From NCBI GenBank assembly GCA_023957975.1, contig JAMLGM010000006.1, positions 62,001 to 126,000 on the forward strand: DNA of 64,000 bases, given 5' to 3'. The stretch comes from Microthrixaceae bacterium (GTDB lineage Bacteria; Actinomycetota; Acidimicrobiia; Acidimicrobiales; Microtrichaceae). A program made the position numbers and the translations under genes. How positions within the stretch are numbered: position 1 is the stretch's first letter; each line of letters opens with the position of its first letter. Below, piece by piece: positions 7,060-15,517 of the stretch. The notes beneath the pieces are model-generated. The model searched no databases, had not been told where the DNA came from, and was given only the letters and a program-made list of their open reading frames with translations.

Positions 7060-8727
7060 TCACTCCTCGGGGGCCTCGGCAGCGGTCGATGCCGCCCAGC
7101 GATAGTCGGCCTTGCCCGCGGGCGAGCGCAGGACCCGATCGACGAACACCCAGGCGCGGGGCAACTTGTAGCGGGCGATGTGTTCGGCCGCGGTCGCCTT
7201 CAGGTCAGCGATCTCGGCCGTCTTACCGTCGGCCATCTGGACGATGGCACACACCTCGGACCCCCAACGCTGCGACGGACGCCCCACCACCACGGCGTCG
7301 GCAACGTCGGGGTGGGCCACGATCGCCGCCTCGACCTCCTCGACGAAGATCTTCTCGCCCCCGGAGTTGATGGTCTGAGAGTCGCGCCCGAGGAGTTCGA
7401 ACGATCCGTCGGCCAAGTACCGGGCGCGATCGCCGGGCACCGAATAGCGCACACCGTCGATGACCGGGAAGGTGCGTGCCGTCTTCTCCGCGTCGTCGAA
7501 ATAGCCGAGCGGGGCACTGCCGCGTTTGGCCAGCCAGCCGATGCCCTCATGTCCGGGCTCCAAGACCTCGGTGAGATCCGCGGATACCACCATCGATCCC
7601 GCGACGGGGGCGAAGGTCGCCGGTTCGGCCGAGGAGTCCTTCGTCGTCATCGACGTTCCTTGGCCACCGCCCTCCGAACTACCGAGTCCGTCGACGATCA
7701 TGAGGTTCGGCAAGACCTCGAAGTAGCGCTGCTTGATCGGCTGGGTCAGCGCGGCACCACCGGACAACAGGATGAACAGCGAACTGACGTCGTGGTTGCC
7801 GCGTTCGATCTCTTCGAGGATGGGCCGACCGAAGGCGTCACCCACGATCTGGAGGAACTGGATCCCCTCGCGCTCGACGCACTCGCAGATGTCGACCGGA
7901 TCGAGACGTTCGACCACGTTTTGCACGACGATCGTCGAGCCGGTGTTCAAGCCAAGGAAGGCAATCCAGTGGCCCGCACCGTGCATGAACGGCGCGGCGG
8001 GCATCGACACGAGCGAGTTCGCCTCTGCCGCTCCGGCGACCTCGTCGAGGGTCTCCCACGGCTCCCCCGTCGCCTGGTTCAGTCCACCCATCGACGACCG
8101 GAAGATGTCGGCTTGACGCCACAGCACACCCTTGGGCATTCCGGTCGTGCCACCGGTGTAGAGGATGTACAGGTCATCGGGCGACCACTCGCCGGCCCAC
8201 GAGGGCAACTCGTCGGAAGCCGCGGCGAGCGCCTCCTCGTACCAGAGCGCACCCGGCAGCAACTCGTTACCCGAGTCATCGGCGATCTGGAGGAGCAACG
8301 TCAGTTCCGGAAGGTCGTCGCGGACCTCGGCGAGGGTCGGGGCAAAGGCCGAGTGATACACGATCGCCTTCGACTTGGAGTTGTCGAGCAGATACCGCAA
8401 CTCTTCGGCCACGTAGCGATAGTTCACGTTGACCGGAGCGACGCGGGCCTTGAAGGCCCCGATCATCGCCTCCAGGTACTCGTTGCCGTTGTAGGCGTAG
8501 ATGGCGAGGTGGTCCTGGTGGGACTCATGAGAGGCGAGACCCTCACGACCACCCGGTCGAGCACCGAGCCCATGATCGTGCAGGACGTGTGCCAATTGAC
8601 GGGTGCGCCGATTGAGCTCGTCGTAGGTGAATCGGTGCCCCTTCGCCACGATGGCCGTTCGATCCGGCACCCGTTGCGCCACCGCTTCGGCTACCGCCGC
8701 GAGGTTGTGTTGTGGCACGTCGTTCAT
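7060..8727 (-). CDS. FadD19-like acyl/steroid-CoA ligase
   Basis: This 555-residue AMP-forming ligase has an ATG at 8727 preceded by AGGGGG; the frame is open further upstream but without coding character. Core motifs are LYILYTGGTTGMPKGVLW (P-loop), GLGSSEGGG (A5), YSVPGDRARY (A7), LGRDSQTINSGGEKIFVEEVE (A8) and a C-terminal SPAGKADYRW with the adenylation lysine. Sequence order and end closely resemble FadD19-type steroid-24-oyl-CoA synthetases. One oddity is the segment around residues 52-72 (GARPGGREGLASHESHQDH), where orthologs have a shorter, different loop. It sits with the MaoC hydratase and opposite lysX. Confidence 0.87.
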   Translation of the reverse strand: MNDVPQHNLAAVAEAVAQRVPDRTAIVAKGHRFTYDELNRRTRQLAHVLHDHGLGARPGGREGLASHESHQDHLAIYAYNGNEYLEAMIGAFKARVAPVNVNYRYVAEELRYLLDNSKSKAIVYHSAFAPTLAEVRDDLPELTLLLQIADDSGNELLPGALWYEEALAAASDELPSWAGEWSPDDLYILYTGGTTGMPKGVLWRQADIFRSSMGGLNQATGEPWETLDEVAGAAEANSLVSMPAAPFMHGAGHWIAFLGLNTGSTIVVQNVVERLDPVDICECVEREGIQFLQIVGDAFGRPILEEIERGNHDVSSLFILLSGGAALTQPIKQRYFEVLPNLMIVDGLGSSEGGGQGTSMTTKDSSAEPATFAPVAGSMVVSADLTEVLEPGHEGIGWLAKRGSAPLGYFDDAEKTARTFPVIDGVRYSVPGDRARYLADGSFELLGRDSQTINSGGEKIFVEEVEAAIVAHPDVADAVVVGRPSQRWGSEVCAIVQMADGKTAEIADLKATAAEHIARYKLPRAWVFVDRVLRSPAGKADYRWAASTAAEAPEE

Positions 8728-8971
8728 CGATCCCCCTGTGATCACAAATCGGTCGGCCCGGCGGCCGCAAGGTCGACGATGCGACCCGAATGGTGTCGAC
8801 ATGATGGCACTTGTCGCGGCTTGGATGTCGAACGCGAGCAGTACGATTCGACCTGCGATGCCAAGCGCTCGAACACCCCACACGACGAGTCGACCCGGGC
8901 GAGCCCGAGCATCCTCGACGGCGACCGGCGCCCCGGCGGTTCCGTCATGGGGCCGACCGATCGTCACCTGG

Positions 8972-11900
8972 ATGGGTCGCATCGTGGTCCTCGCCGGGCT
9001 CTGGTGCATCATCGCCGTGCCGCTCTCGCTGCCGTCCTCCGGCGTCGCTCCCGCGTTGGTCGACTGGGTGAACCGGGGCTTCGGCCTGCTCAACATCCCG
9101 ACCGACGCCAACTTGTTCACCGGGGCGATGCTCGGGTCGATCGGCAGCGCGCTGGTCGTTCGCAAACGCGCCGCGCTGTGGTTCGTCGCCGTCGGATTCC
9201 AGGGTGGCTGGTTGCTCGCCGCCCTGGCGGTCACCGTGTTGAGAACCGCGGAGGTCGGCGCCGTTCCCAAAGTCCTGCTCGACACCCCTGTCGAAGTCGT
9301 GCTGTTTGCGATCGAGACCGTCGTGGCCGTCGTGTTGCTGTGGGTGTTCTGGAGGGTACGGGGAGCGTTCACGGCGCGCGTCGCCCCACGGGCATTGCGA
9401 CGATCCGTGCTCGCCCTCCTCGTCGGCATCGCCATCTCCGCCGGCATCGGCATCGTGTTGTCGGAACTGGCACCCGGGTCGCTGCACGACCGGTTCGTTC
9501 GCGCCGAATGGGCGATTCGCACCGCGTTCGGCCTCGGCGCCGACCCCGACATCGAATTGATCCGCGGCACCGGCGACCCGTGGGTTGCCACCGCCATCGG
9601 GGCCATGTCGACAGCAGCACTGGTGTACGCGGGCTGGGTGTTTCTGCGCTCGTCGCGGCTCACCGACTTCGTCGACACCGACGACGAGATCGCCGTGCGG
9701 ACGCTGCTGGCCGACTACGGGGAGAACGATTCGCTCGGGTACTTCGCGACACGTCGCGACAAGGCCGTGGTGTTCTCCTCCGACCGTCGCGCCGCGGTGA
9801 CCTATTGCGTCGAAGCCGGCGCGAGTCTGGCGTCCGCCGACCCGATCGGCGACGAGGCGTCCTGGCCCTCGGCCATCGAACAATGGCGACGGGTCGCCGG
9901 GCACCACGGCTGGGAACCGGCGGTGCTCTCCGCATCGAGTCGCGGCGCCGAGGCCTATCGTCGCGCCGGGCTCCGGGTGCTCTCGATCGGCGACGAAGCA
10001 GTCATCGAGGTGTCGGCCTTCGACATTGACGCCGCGGCGTTGCGCCCGGTGAAGCGCGCCGCCGCACGAATCGAGCGCGCCGGGTACCACATCGACCGAC
10101 GCACCCATGCCGACCTCGATGCCGACGACCTACGGAGCCTCGCCGATGCCGCCGAACGCTGGCGCGGTGACGAACCCGAGCGCGGGTTTTCGATGGCCCT
10201 CGGCCGTTTGGGCGACCCGGCGGATGGTCGATGCGTGGTCGTGCGGGCGACCGACGCGACCGGTGACTTGCGGGCGTTTCTCTCGTTCGTGCCGTGGGGG
10301 CGACGCGGGTTGTCCCTCGACCTCATGCGTCGCGACCCCGACGCCGACAACGGTGTGATCGAGGCGATGGTGTGCTCCCTCGTCGACACCGCTCGCCATG
10401 TCGGAATCGACCGAATCTCGCTGAACTTCGCCATGTTTCGCGAGGTGTTCAGCGACAGCGAACGCATCGGCGCCGGTCCCGTCGTGCGGATGACCGCATC
10501 ACTGCTCACTGCGGCATCGAGGTGGTGGCAGTTGGAAACGTTGTATCGATCCAGCGCCAAGTACCAGCCTCGCTGGGAGCCACGCTTCCTGTGTTTCAGC
10601 GAGCCGCTGCAGCTCAATCGTGCCTTGTTGGCCTCGGGAATCGCCGAAGGGTTCATCGCTCTGCCGGGTCGATCGTCCCGGGCGATGCCGCAGCCCGCGT
10701 CAAGTCCGGCGCTCGTGGCGGCCGCCGCAGAGTTGGCTCAGCGGCGTCCGCGCCGGGTCGATCGTCGGCTGCCACCCCAGGCCGAGAGCCGACTCTCCAA
10801 GGCGGCACAACTCAGCGCCGTCGGGTTGGCCCCCTATGCCACCTCGGTGCCCTGGCGACACCCGATCGCCGAGGTTCGGGAACGATTCGTCCACCTCAGC
10901 GACGGAGGGGTGTCAGCCTGGGAGGTGACGGTTGCCGGGCGAATCACCGCACTGCGCAAGATGGGGAAGGCATGCTTCGCGGTCGTCGACGACGGCGAAG
11001 CCTCGATAGGGCTCCTCCTCGCCAGCGATCGCCTCGACGACGCGTTCGGCGACTGGACCCGTTTCGTCGACCTCGGCGATCTCGTCGTGGCCACCGGTCC
11101 GGTCGTCTTCACACGCACCGGCGAGATGACGATCGCGGTCGACCGGTGGTCGATGGTCGCCAAGTGCGTCACCCCACCCGACCCATCCGCTCCCGGCGAC
11201 CCAGGACGCCGGCGACCCGACGGCGGCCCTGTAGGCGGCCTTGTCGAAGGGCTTGTCGCCAGCGCCGCGGTCACGCGTCGACTGTGCGCCTCGCTCGAAT
11301 CTCAGGAGTTCGTTCGCTACGAGGTGAGCGATGCCGAGGACTGGGAATGGACACTGCGATCGTTGAGCGCCCTCGGGGTGCCGCGTTTCTACACGGTCCT
11401 CCACGGCGATGACACACAAGGCGGTCATCCAGAAGGACCTCATGCAGAAGGACGTCGTGGGGAGCGTGCCCGCTCTCGCGATGCCGACGCTCGCGGTACC
11501 AATGCACCCGGAGCCGATTCCCAGGGAGCCGATTCCCAAGGAGCCGATGCGCTGGAGGTGGTCGCAGCCGCGCCCTACGTGGGGACCGAGGCCATCCGCA
11601 CCATCGTCGAAGAGGTCATCGTGCATGTCGCCGACGTCGATCTCCGCGAAGCGACATGGCTGGCCGACGGAGGTGACATCGACAGCGGCGCTGTCGGAGG
11701 TGACATCGGCGGTCCTATCCGAACAGCGGTCGATCGCTTCGACCTGGTTGTCGACGGTCAGCGGCTCGCGACGGTCGAGGCCATCATCACCGATCCGGTC
11801 GAACAGTCCGGCCGCGCCGAGTCGGATGCGTCGGTCGACCGGCTCGTCGAGGTGCTCGAACGCGGTGTCCCGCCAACCTCCACGTTGCGTATAAGCGTCG

Positions 11901-12019
11901 GCGCGCTGATGCGCGCGGAACGAGACGACGGCGGATCGCGAGACGAGCGAGGCGAACGTGAATTGCTAGACGAACGAGACGAGGGCGGAGCGCGATCAGG
12001 CGGGCAGGACCCGCTGTAG
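8972..12019 (+). CDS. lysX: LysX/MprF-like lysyl-phosphatidylglycerol synthase with degenerate LysRS domain
   Basis: The protein is about 1,015 residues from the ATG at 8972; in-frame ATGs at 8801 and 8827 would add up to 57 residues, and no start has a clear ribosome-binding site. An N-terminal block of about five TM helices leads into the DUF2156 transferase domain (DSLGYFATRRDKAVVFSS, GASLASADPIGD, ERGFSMALGRLGDPADG, LSLDLMRR, then SRWWQLETLYRSSAKYQPRW), nearly motif-for-motif mycobacterial LysX. The C-terminal part begins as a LysRS OB-fold (VAGRITALRKMGKACFAV) and ends with FDLVVDGQRLATVEAIITDP and ERGVPPTSTL. The class II catalytic core between (motif 1, and the motif 2 FRNEG block) is missing and replaced by a Gly/Ala/Asp-rich stretch with an exact 15-bp repeat (11510-11548). 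Lysyl transfer to lipid is likely; tRNA charging is not. Confidence 0.85.
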   Translation: MGRIVVLAGLWCIIAVPLSLPSSGVAPALVDWVNRGFGLLNIPTDANLFTGAMLGSIGSALVVRKRAALWFVAVGFQGGWLLAALAVTVLRTAEVGAVPKVLLDTPVEVVLFAIETVVAVVLLWVFWRVRGAFTARVAPRALRRSVLALLVGIAISAGIGIVLSELAPGSLHDRFVRAEWAIRTAFGLGADPDIELIRGTGDPWVATAIGAMSTAALVYAGWVFLRSSRLTDFVDTDDEIAVRTLLADYGENDSLGYFATRRDKAVVFSSDRRAAVTYCVEAGASLASADPIGDEASWPSAIEQWRRVAGHHGWEPAVLSASSRGAEAYRRAGLRVLSIGDEAVIEVSAFDIDAAALRPVKRAAARIERAGYHIDRRTHADLDADDLRSLADAAERWRGDEPERGFSMALGRLGDPADGRCVVVRATDATGDLRAFLSFVPWGRRGLSLDLMRRDPDADNGVIEAMVCSLVDTARHVGIDRISLNFAMFREVFSDSERIGAGPVVRMTASLLTAASRWWQLETLYRSSAKYQPRWEPRFLCFSEPLQLNRALLASGIAEGFIALPGRSSRAMPQPASSPALVAAAAELAQRRPRRVDRRLPPQAESRLSKAAQLSAVGLAPYATSVPWRHPIAEVRERFVHLSDGGVSAWEVTVAGRITALRKMGKACFAVVDDGEASIGLLLASDRLDDAFGDWTRFVDLGDLVVATGPVVFTRTGEMTIAVDRWSMVAKCVTPPDPSAPGDPGRRRPDGGPVGGLVEGLVASAAVTRRLCASLESQEFVRYEVSDAEDWEWTLRSLSALGVPRFYTVLHGDDTQGGHPEGPHAEGRRGERARSRDADARGTNAPGADSQGADSQGADALEVVAAAPYVGTEAIRTIVEEVIVHVADVDLREATWLADGGDIDSGAVGGDIGGPIRTAVDRFDLVVDGQRLATVEAIITDPVEQSGRAESDASVDRLVEVLERGVPPTSTLRISVGALMRAERDDGGSRDERGERELLDERDEGGARSGGQDPL

Positions 12020-12916
12020 GAACTCGAGCTGCGCGGTGATGGTTTCGACGAAGGCGTCACCGGTATAGATGTCGAAATGGCCGCCGCCGAATCGATACAC
12101 CTCACCGAGTGGTGCCTGGCCGGCGTACTTGATGGCGGCGCCCGGCGGTGCCACCGAGTCGTCCATGCACACGTACATGAGCAACGGACAGCGCGTGTCA
12201 CGAGCGAGTCGTCCCGGGCGATAGTTCGTCACCTTCAACGCGATGCGCGCCGGGATCATGTTGCGATGCGTCGTCCCTTCGGGAACGATCGACGCGTACC
12301 CATCGGCGACATCGGCGGCCGTCATCATCGCGAGGTCACCGGGGCGTCCGGCAACCGCGACACGCACCGGTTCCCCACCACGTTTGGCCGAGCGGGCATC
12401 GGCGATCGCCTTGCGCATCAGTGTCAGCGCACCACTGCGATCCGAGGACCTCGCCGAGGCGACACCGTCGGTGAACGGGCATTGGGCGATCACCGCGGCG
12501 ATGCGGCGGTCCTGCGCCGCGGTCGCCACGACATGGCCTCCGGCAAACGACGTGCCCCACAACGCCACACGGTCGGGGTCGACCTCGAATTGCGAGCGGG
12601 CGAACGACACCGCAGCGCGCCAATCGGCGAGTTGGGCGTCGATGTCCAACAGTTCTCGTGGCTCGCCCTCGCTGTCGCCGAAGTAGCGGTAGTCGAAGAC
12701 CAACACGGCATAGCCCGCGGCACAGAACGCCTCGGCATAGGCGTCGAGGCGCATCACCTTGGTCGCTGCGAAGCCGTGTGCCATGACGACCGTCGCGAAA
12801 CCCGAGGCCGGCATCTCGCGGTCGGGGACATAGAGCCACGCATGGCAACGATCCGGCCCCGACCAGAACCACACGTCGCGTCGAGAGGTGGCCTGCGCGG
12901 TGTGAACGGTTGTCAT
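11996..12916 (-). CDS. Alpha/beta hydrolase (S15/dienelactone-hydrolase-like)
   Basis: This 306-residue protein has the oxyanion motif VVMAHGFAATK, the nucleophile elbow LWGTSFAGGH (Ser around residue 122), an acid candidate in MYVCMDDSVAPP, and the catalytic His in GGGHFDIYTG near the end. These fit the X-Pro dipeptidyl-peptidase/acetyl-esterase-like hydrolases used on esters or acyl groups. It starts 6 nt after the stop of the flavoprotein gene at 12923, so the two are co-transcribed. The 3' end overlaps the convergent lysX gene by 24 nt. Confidence 0.85.
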   Translation of the reverse strand: MTTVHTAQATSRRDVWFWSGPDRCHAWLYVPDREMPASGFATVVMAHGFAATKVMRLDAYAEAFCAAGYAVLVFDYRYFGDSEGEPRELLDIDAQLADWRAAVSFARSQFEVDPDRVALWGTSFAGGHVVATAAQDRRIAAVIAQCPFTDGVASARSSDRSGALTLMRKAIADARSAKRGGEPVRVAVAGRPGDLAMMTAADVADGYASIVPEGTTHRNMIPARIALKVTNYRPGRLARDTRCPLLMYVCMDDSVAPPGAAIKYAGQAPLGEVYRFGGGHFDIYTGDAFVETITAQLEFLQRVLPA

Positions 12917-12922
12917 CTGGCC

Positions 12923-14056
12923 TCAGCTTTCGGCGAGTCGGTTGAGTCGTTCGAGCGTCTCGACGAACTCCTCGATCATCTCCAACACGACCCGCTTGGT
13001 GGGCTTCACCTGGTTCATCGACCCGACGATCTGCCCGACGAAGTAGGTCGTGAGGTCATAGGCGCCCGTGCCTGGCTTGGCCGAGCGCCCGATGCGGGCG
13101 AGCGCCGAGCCGACGAGCATGGGTTGCAGCGGCATCGGCAGCGGTCCGGGACCCGAGTCGTCCTCCCAGGCCTCGGTCCACGGGCTGCGCAGCATCCGCG
13201 CCGGCTTGCCGGTGATCGACCGAGACCGGACCGTATCGCCAAGACCCGCCTGGAGATACTTCTCCTTGATGGTGTCGGTGGTCTCGGCCTCCTCGGTGGT
13301 GAGCCAGACCGACCCGCACCATGCACCGTCGGCCCCGAGTGCCATTCCGGCTGCGAGTTGACGGCCTCGGCCGATGCCACCGGCGGCAAGCACCGCCACG
13401 TCACCCACCGCATCGACGACCTCGGGGACGAGCACCATCGTGGCGATTTCGCCCGTATGACCGCCCGCCTCACCACCTTGAGCGACGATGATGTCGGCGC
13501 CTGCGGCGACATGGCGTTCGGCGTGGTGCACCGAACCGGCGAGCGCGGCGACCGGGATGTCGGCGGCATGCGCACGTTCGATGAAGTGGGCCGGGGGCGG
13601 GCCGAGCGCCGAGGCCACGAGCTTGGTCTTGTGCGAGAACAACACGTCGAGCAGTGGGGCCATCGACTTCGGATCGACCCGCATGCCGCCGATCGACACC
13701 GACGCCTGCGAACTCGTCCCCTCCGGCAGTTGCGGGACCCCGTAGCGGTCGAGAAGGTCGTCGAGCCAGGACCGATGGGCCTCGGGGATGAGGTCCTGAA
13801 GCCTGCCGCGGTCGAGGCCGCCCTCGTCGGCCCCGGCGAACTTCTCGGGAACCAGCAGGTCGACGCCGAACGGCTTGGTGCCGACCTCGTTCTCGATCCA
13901 GGTCAGGTCGATGTCGAGCTGCTTCGGCGAGTGTCCGACGGCGCCGAGCACCCCGCAACCACCGGCATTGGTGACCGCCGCTACGACGTCGCGGCAATGA
14001 CTGAATGCAAAGATCGGAACGTCGATTCCGACGAGTTCGGTGGCCTTGGTACGCAT
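12923..14056 (-). CDS. NAD(P)H-dependent flavin oxidoreductase, nitronate-monooxygenase family
   Basis: This 377-residue TIM-barrel flavoprotein starts at MRTKATELVGIDVPIF with a GGGGAGAA ribosome-binding site. FMN-binding motifs are present: AAVTNAGGCGVLGAVG near the N-terminus, AAGADIIVAQGGEAGGHTG, and LAAGGIGRGRQLAAGMALGADGAWCGS. Members oxidise nitronates or reduce CoA-linked intermediates; IpdC-type proteins of steroid ring degradation belong to the same superfamily, which fits the neighbourhood, but the exact substrate cannot be read from sequence. It is coupled to the hydrolase at 11996-12916 and divergent from the enoyl-CoA hydratase at 14232. Confidence 0.85.
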   Translation of the reverse strand: MRTKATELVGIDVPIFAFSHCRDVVAAVTNAGGCGVLGAVGHSPKQLDIDLTWIENEVGTKPFGVDLLVPEKFAGADEGGLDRGRLQDLIPEAHRSWLDDLLDRYGVPQLPEGTSSQASVSIGGMRVDPKSMAPLLDVLFSHKTKLVASALGPPPAHFIERAHAADIPVAALAGSVHHAERHVAAGADIIVAQGGEAGGHTGEIATMVLVPEVVDAVGDVAVLAAGGIGRGRQLAAGMALGADGAWCGSVWLTTEEAETTDTIKEKYLQAGLGDTVRSRSITGKPARMLRSPWTEAWEDDSGPGPLPMPLQPMLVGSALARIGRSAKPGTGAYDLTTYFVGQIVGSMNQVKPTKRVVLEMIEEFVETLERLNRLAES

Positions 14057-14165
14057 GTGGTGTTCTCCCCGATAACGACACTGATGGGTCGCAGTCTCGC
14101 GGCTCATGGTCGGTGGGCGCACCTCTCGACGAACGACGCATAGGCTCGCTCGCGGTGCGCCCCGC

Positions 14166-14215
14166 AGAGGGCCACGCCAACGGGCCACGCCAGAGGGCCA
14201 CGCCAATGGGTCGCA
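14166..14215. repeat. Short tandem repeats upstream of enoyl-CoA hydratase
   Basis: Three or four degenerate 12-14-bp units built on GGGCCACGCCA lie in the divergent spacer between 14056 and 14232. They occupy the leader of the plus-strand gene. No regulator motif was recognised; replication slippage is the simplest origin. Confidence 0.6.
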
Positions 14216-14231
14216 CCGTGAGGGAGGTCGG

Positions 14232-15044
14232 GTGCCGGAAGGTTTCGAGACGAACCAGTTCGAGACGGTCCGGGTGGAGGTCGCCGATCAGGTCGCCGTG
14301 CTGACGATGAGTCGTCCGCAGGCTCGCAACGCGTTGAACTCGCGGCTGACCCGCGAACTGTGGCTGGCCGTCGAGGAGGTCGCCGGTTCCGATGAGGTGG
14401 ACGCCATCGTGTTGACCGGTGCCGATCCGGCGTTCTGCGCCGGGCTCGACCTTCGAGAACTCGCCTCTGGGACGGCGTTTCGCGACGAGGAACCCGACCC
14501 GCGGCCGCCCGGGCTGCCGATGCGCTTCTTTCCCGTCGTCGACAAGCCGATCATCGCTGCGGTCAACGGACCGGCGATCACCGGCGGGTTCGAGGTGGCG
14601 CTGCAATGCACGTTCATCATCGCTTCCGAACGAGCCCGTTTCGCCGACACCCATGCCCGGGTCGGCATCTTGCCCGGGGCGGGACTCACCGCGTTGCTGA
14701 CCGAGGCCGTCGGCGTCCGACGGGCCACCGAACTGTCCCTCACCGGCAACTTCCTCGACGCACAAACCGCCTATGAATTGGGGCTCGTCAACCGGGTCGT
14801 CCCTCACGACGAGCTGATGGCTACGGCGCGTGCGACGGCCGCCGACATCGTGAGCAACGACCAGCGAGCCGTTCGGGCGCTCGTCGCGCACTACCGGGGT
14901 CTGCAGGACCAGGCGACCTTGTCGGATCGGTTCGCGCTCGAAGCCTCGCTCCACCACGACTTCGGTGGGCTCGCCAATCCAGCGGACCGGGTGAACGGCG
15001 TCATCGAGCGAGGTCGAACCCAACAACGAATCGCAACTCCCTAA
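14232..15044 (+). CDS. Enoyl-CoA hydratase/isomerase (crotonase family)
   Basis: This 270-residue protein has a GTG start preceded by GGGAGG. Crotonase landmarks include LTMSRPQARNALNSRLT, the first oxyanion loop DPAFCAGLDLREL, the second oxyanion loop AAVNGPAITGGFEVALQC, and ARVGILPGAG, where the catalytic Glu of bona fide hydratases would sit next to a glycine. No Glu occupies the usual first catalytic position (the TGG segment), so isomerase or hydrolase activity is possible. It is followed after 15 nt by a hot-dog thioesterase, probably one transcription unit. Confidence 0.85.
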   Translation: MPEGFETNQFETVRVEVADQVAVLTMSRPQARNALNSRLTRELWLAVEEVAGSDEVDAIVLTGADPAFCAGLDLRELASGTAFRDEEPDPRPPGLPMRFFPVVDKPIIAAVNGPAITGGFEVALQCTFIIASERARFADTHARVGILPGAGLTALLTEAVGVRRATELSLTGNFLDAQTAYELGLVNRVVPHDELMATARATAADIVSNDQRAVRALVAHYRGLQDQATLSDRFALEASLHHDFGGLANPADRVNGVIERGRTQQRIATP

Positions 15045-15059
15045 CCGACTGGAGACACC

Positions 15060-15461
15060 ATGACCGACGAACTACTCACCGCGATGGGCGAATTCGGCTT
15101 CAACGAGGCCCTCGGGATGGAGTTCCTCGAGGCGTCCGGCGATCGGGTCGTCGCCACCGTCGAGATCGGCCCGCAGCATCATCAGCCCTACGGCATCACC
15201 CACGGCGGCGTGTGGTGCTCGGTCATCGAAACCTGCGCAAGTGTCGGCGGCGCCATGTGGTACGGATCGCAGGGTCAGGTCGTCGGCGTGTCGAACCACA
15301 CCGACTTCCTCAAAGCCGTCCGCGACGGCGTGGTGACCGCCACGGCGACACCAATCCATCGAGGCCGGTTGCAACAGTTGTGGCTGGTCGAGATCCGCAC
15401 TGATGACGATCGGCTCGTCGCCCGCGGGCAGGTACGCCTGCAAAATCTCCCCGCCTCCTGA
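15060..15461 (+). CDS. PaaI-type hot-dog acyl-CoA thioesterase
   Basis: This 133-residue single hot-dog domain has the PaaI/4-hydroxybenzoyl-CoA thioesterase signature HHQPYGITHGGVWCSVIET (His-Gly-Gly and the following catalytic acidic position) and GVSNHTDFLKAV. It likely hydrolyses dead-end or product acyl-CoA thioesters from the adjoining degradation steps. A GGAGACACC leader precedes the ATG. A long palindrome begins 3 nt after the stop and probably ends transcription. Confidence 0.85.
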   Translation: MTDELLTAMGEFGFNEALGMEFLEASGDRVVATVEIGPQHHQPYGITHGGVWCSVIETCASVGGAMWYGSQGQVVGVSNHTDFLKAVRDGVVTATATPIHRGRLQQLWLVEIRTDDDRLVARGQVRLQNLPAS

Positions 15462-15464
15462 CCG

Positions 15465-15514
15465 GTTCTCCGATAACCAGTGGTCGTGATCACGACCACT
15501 GGTTATCGGAGAAC
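15465..15514. terminator. Perfect 50-bp palindrome between convergent genes
   Basis: Two uninterrupted 25-bp arms (GTTCTCCGATAACCAGTGGT on the left, continuing CGTGA) meet at a central GTGATCAC with no loop. It lies between the stops of the thioesterase (15461) and the MaoC gene (15518) and could terminate both. There is no T-tract. The same 50 bp recur exactly at 19662-19711. Confidence 0.75.
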
Positions 15515-15517
15515 AGG

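Noticed and set aside
8728-9678. N-terminal extension of the FadD19-like ligase to 872 residues
   Set aside because: The upstream part is antisense to lysX and lacks any ligase motif; a good ribosome-binding site and the expected N-terminus mark the ATG at 8727.
6901-10029. A 1,042-codon open frame on the plus strand across the MaoC, ligase and lysX genes
   Set aside because: It runs antisense to the MaoC and FadD19-like genes and out of frame with lysX, has Arg/Pro-rich shadow composition and no domain; high GC keeps such frames open by chance.
12077-14143. A 688-codon plus-strand frame opposite the alpha/beta hydrolase and flavoprotein
   Set aside because: Antisense shadow with His/Arg-rich composition; the minus-strand frames carry complete, recognisable domains.
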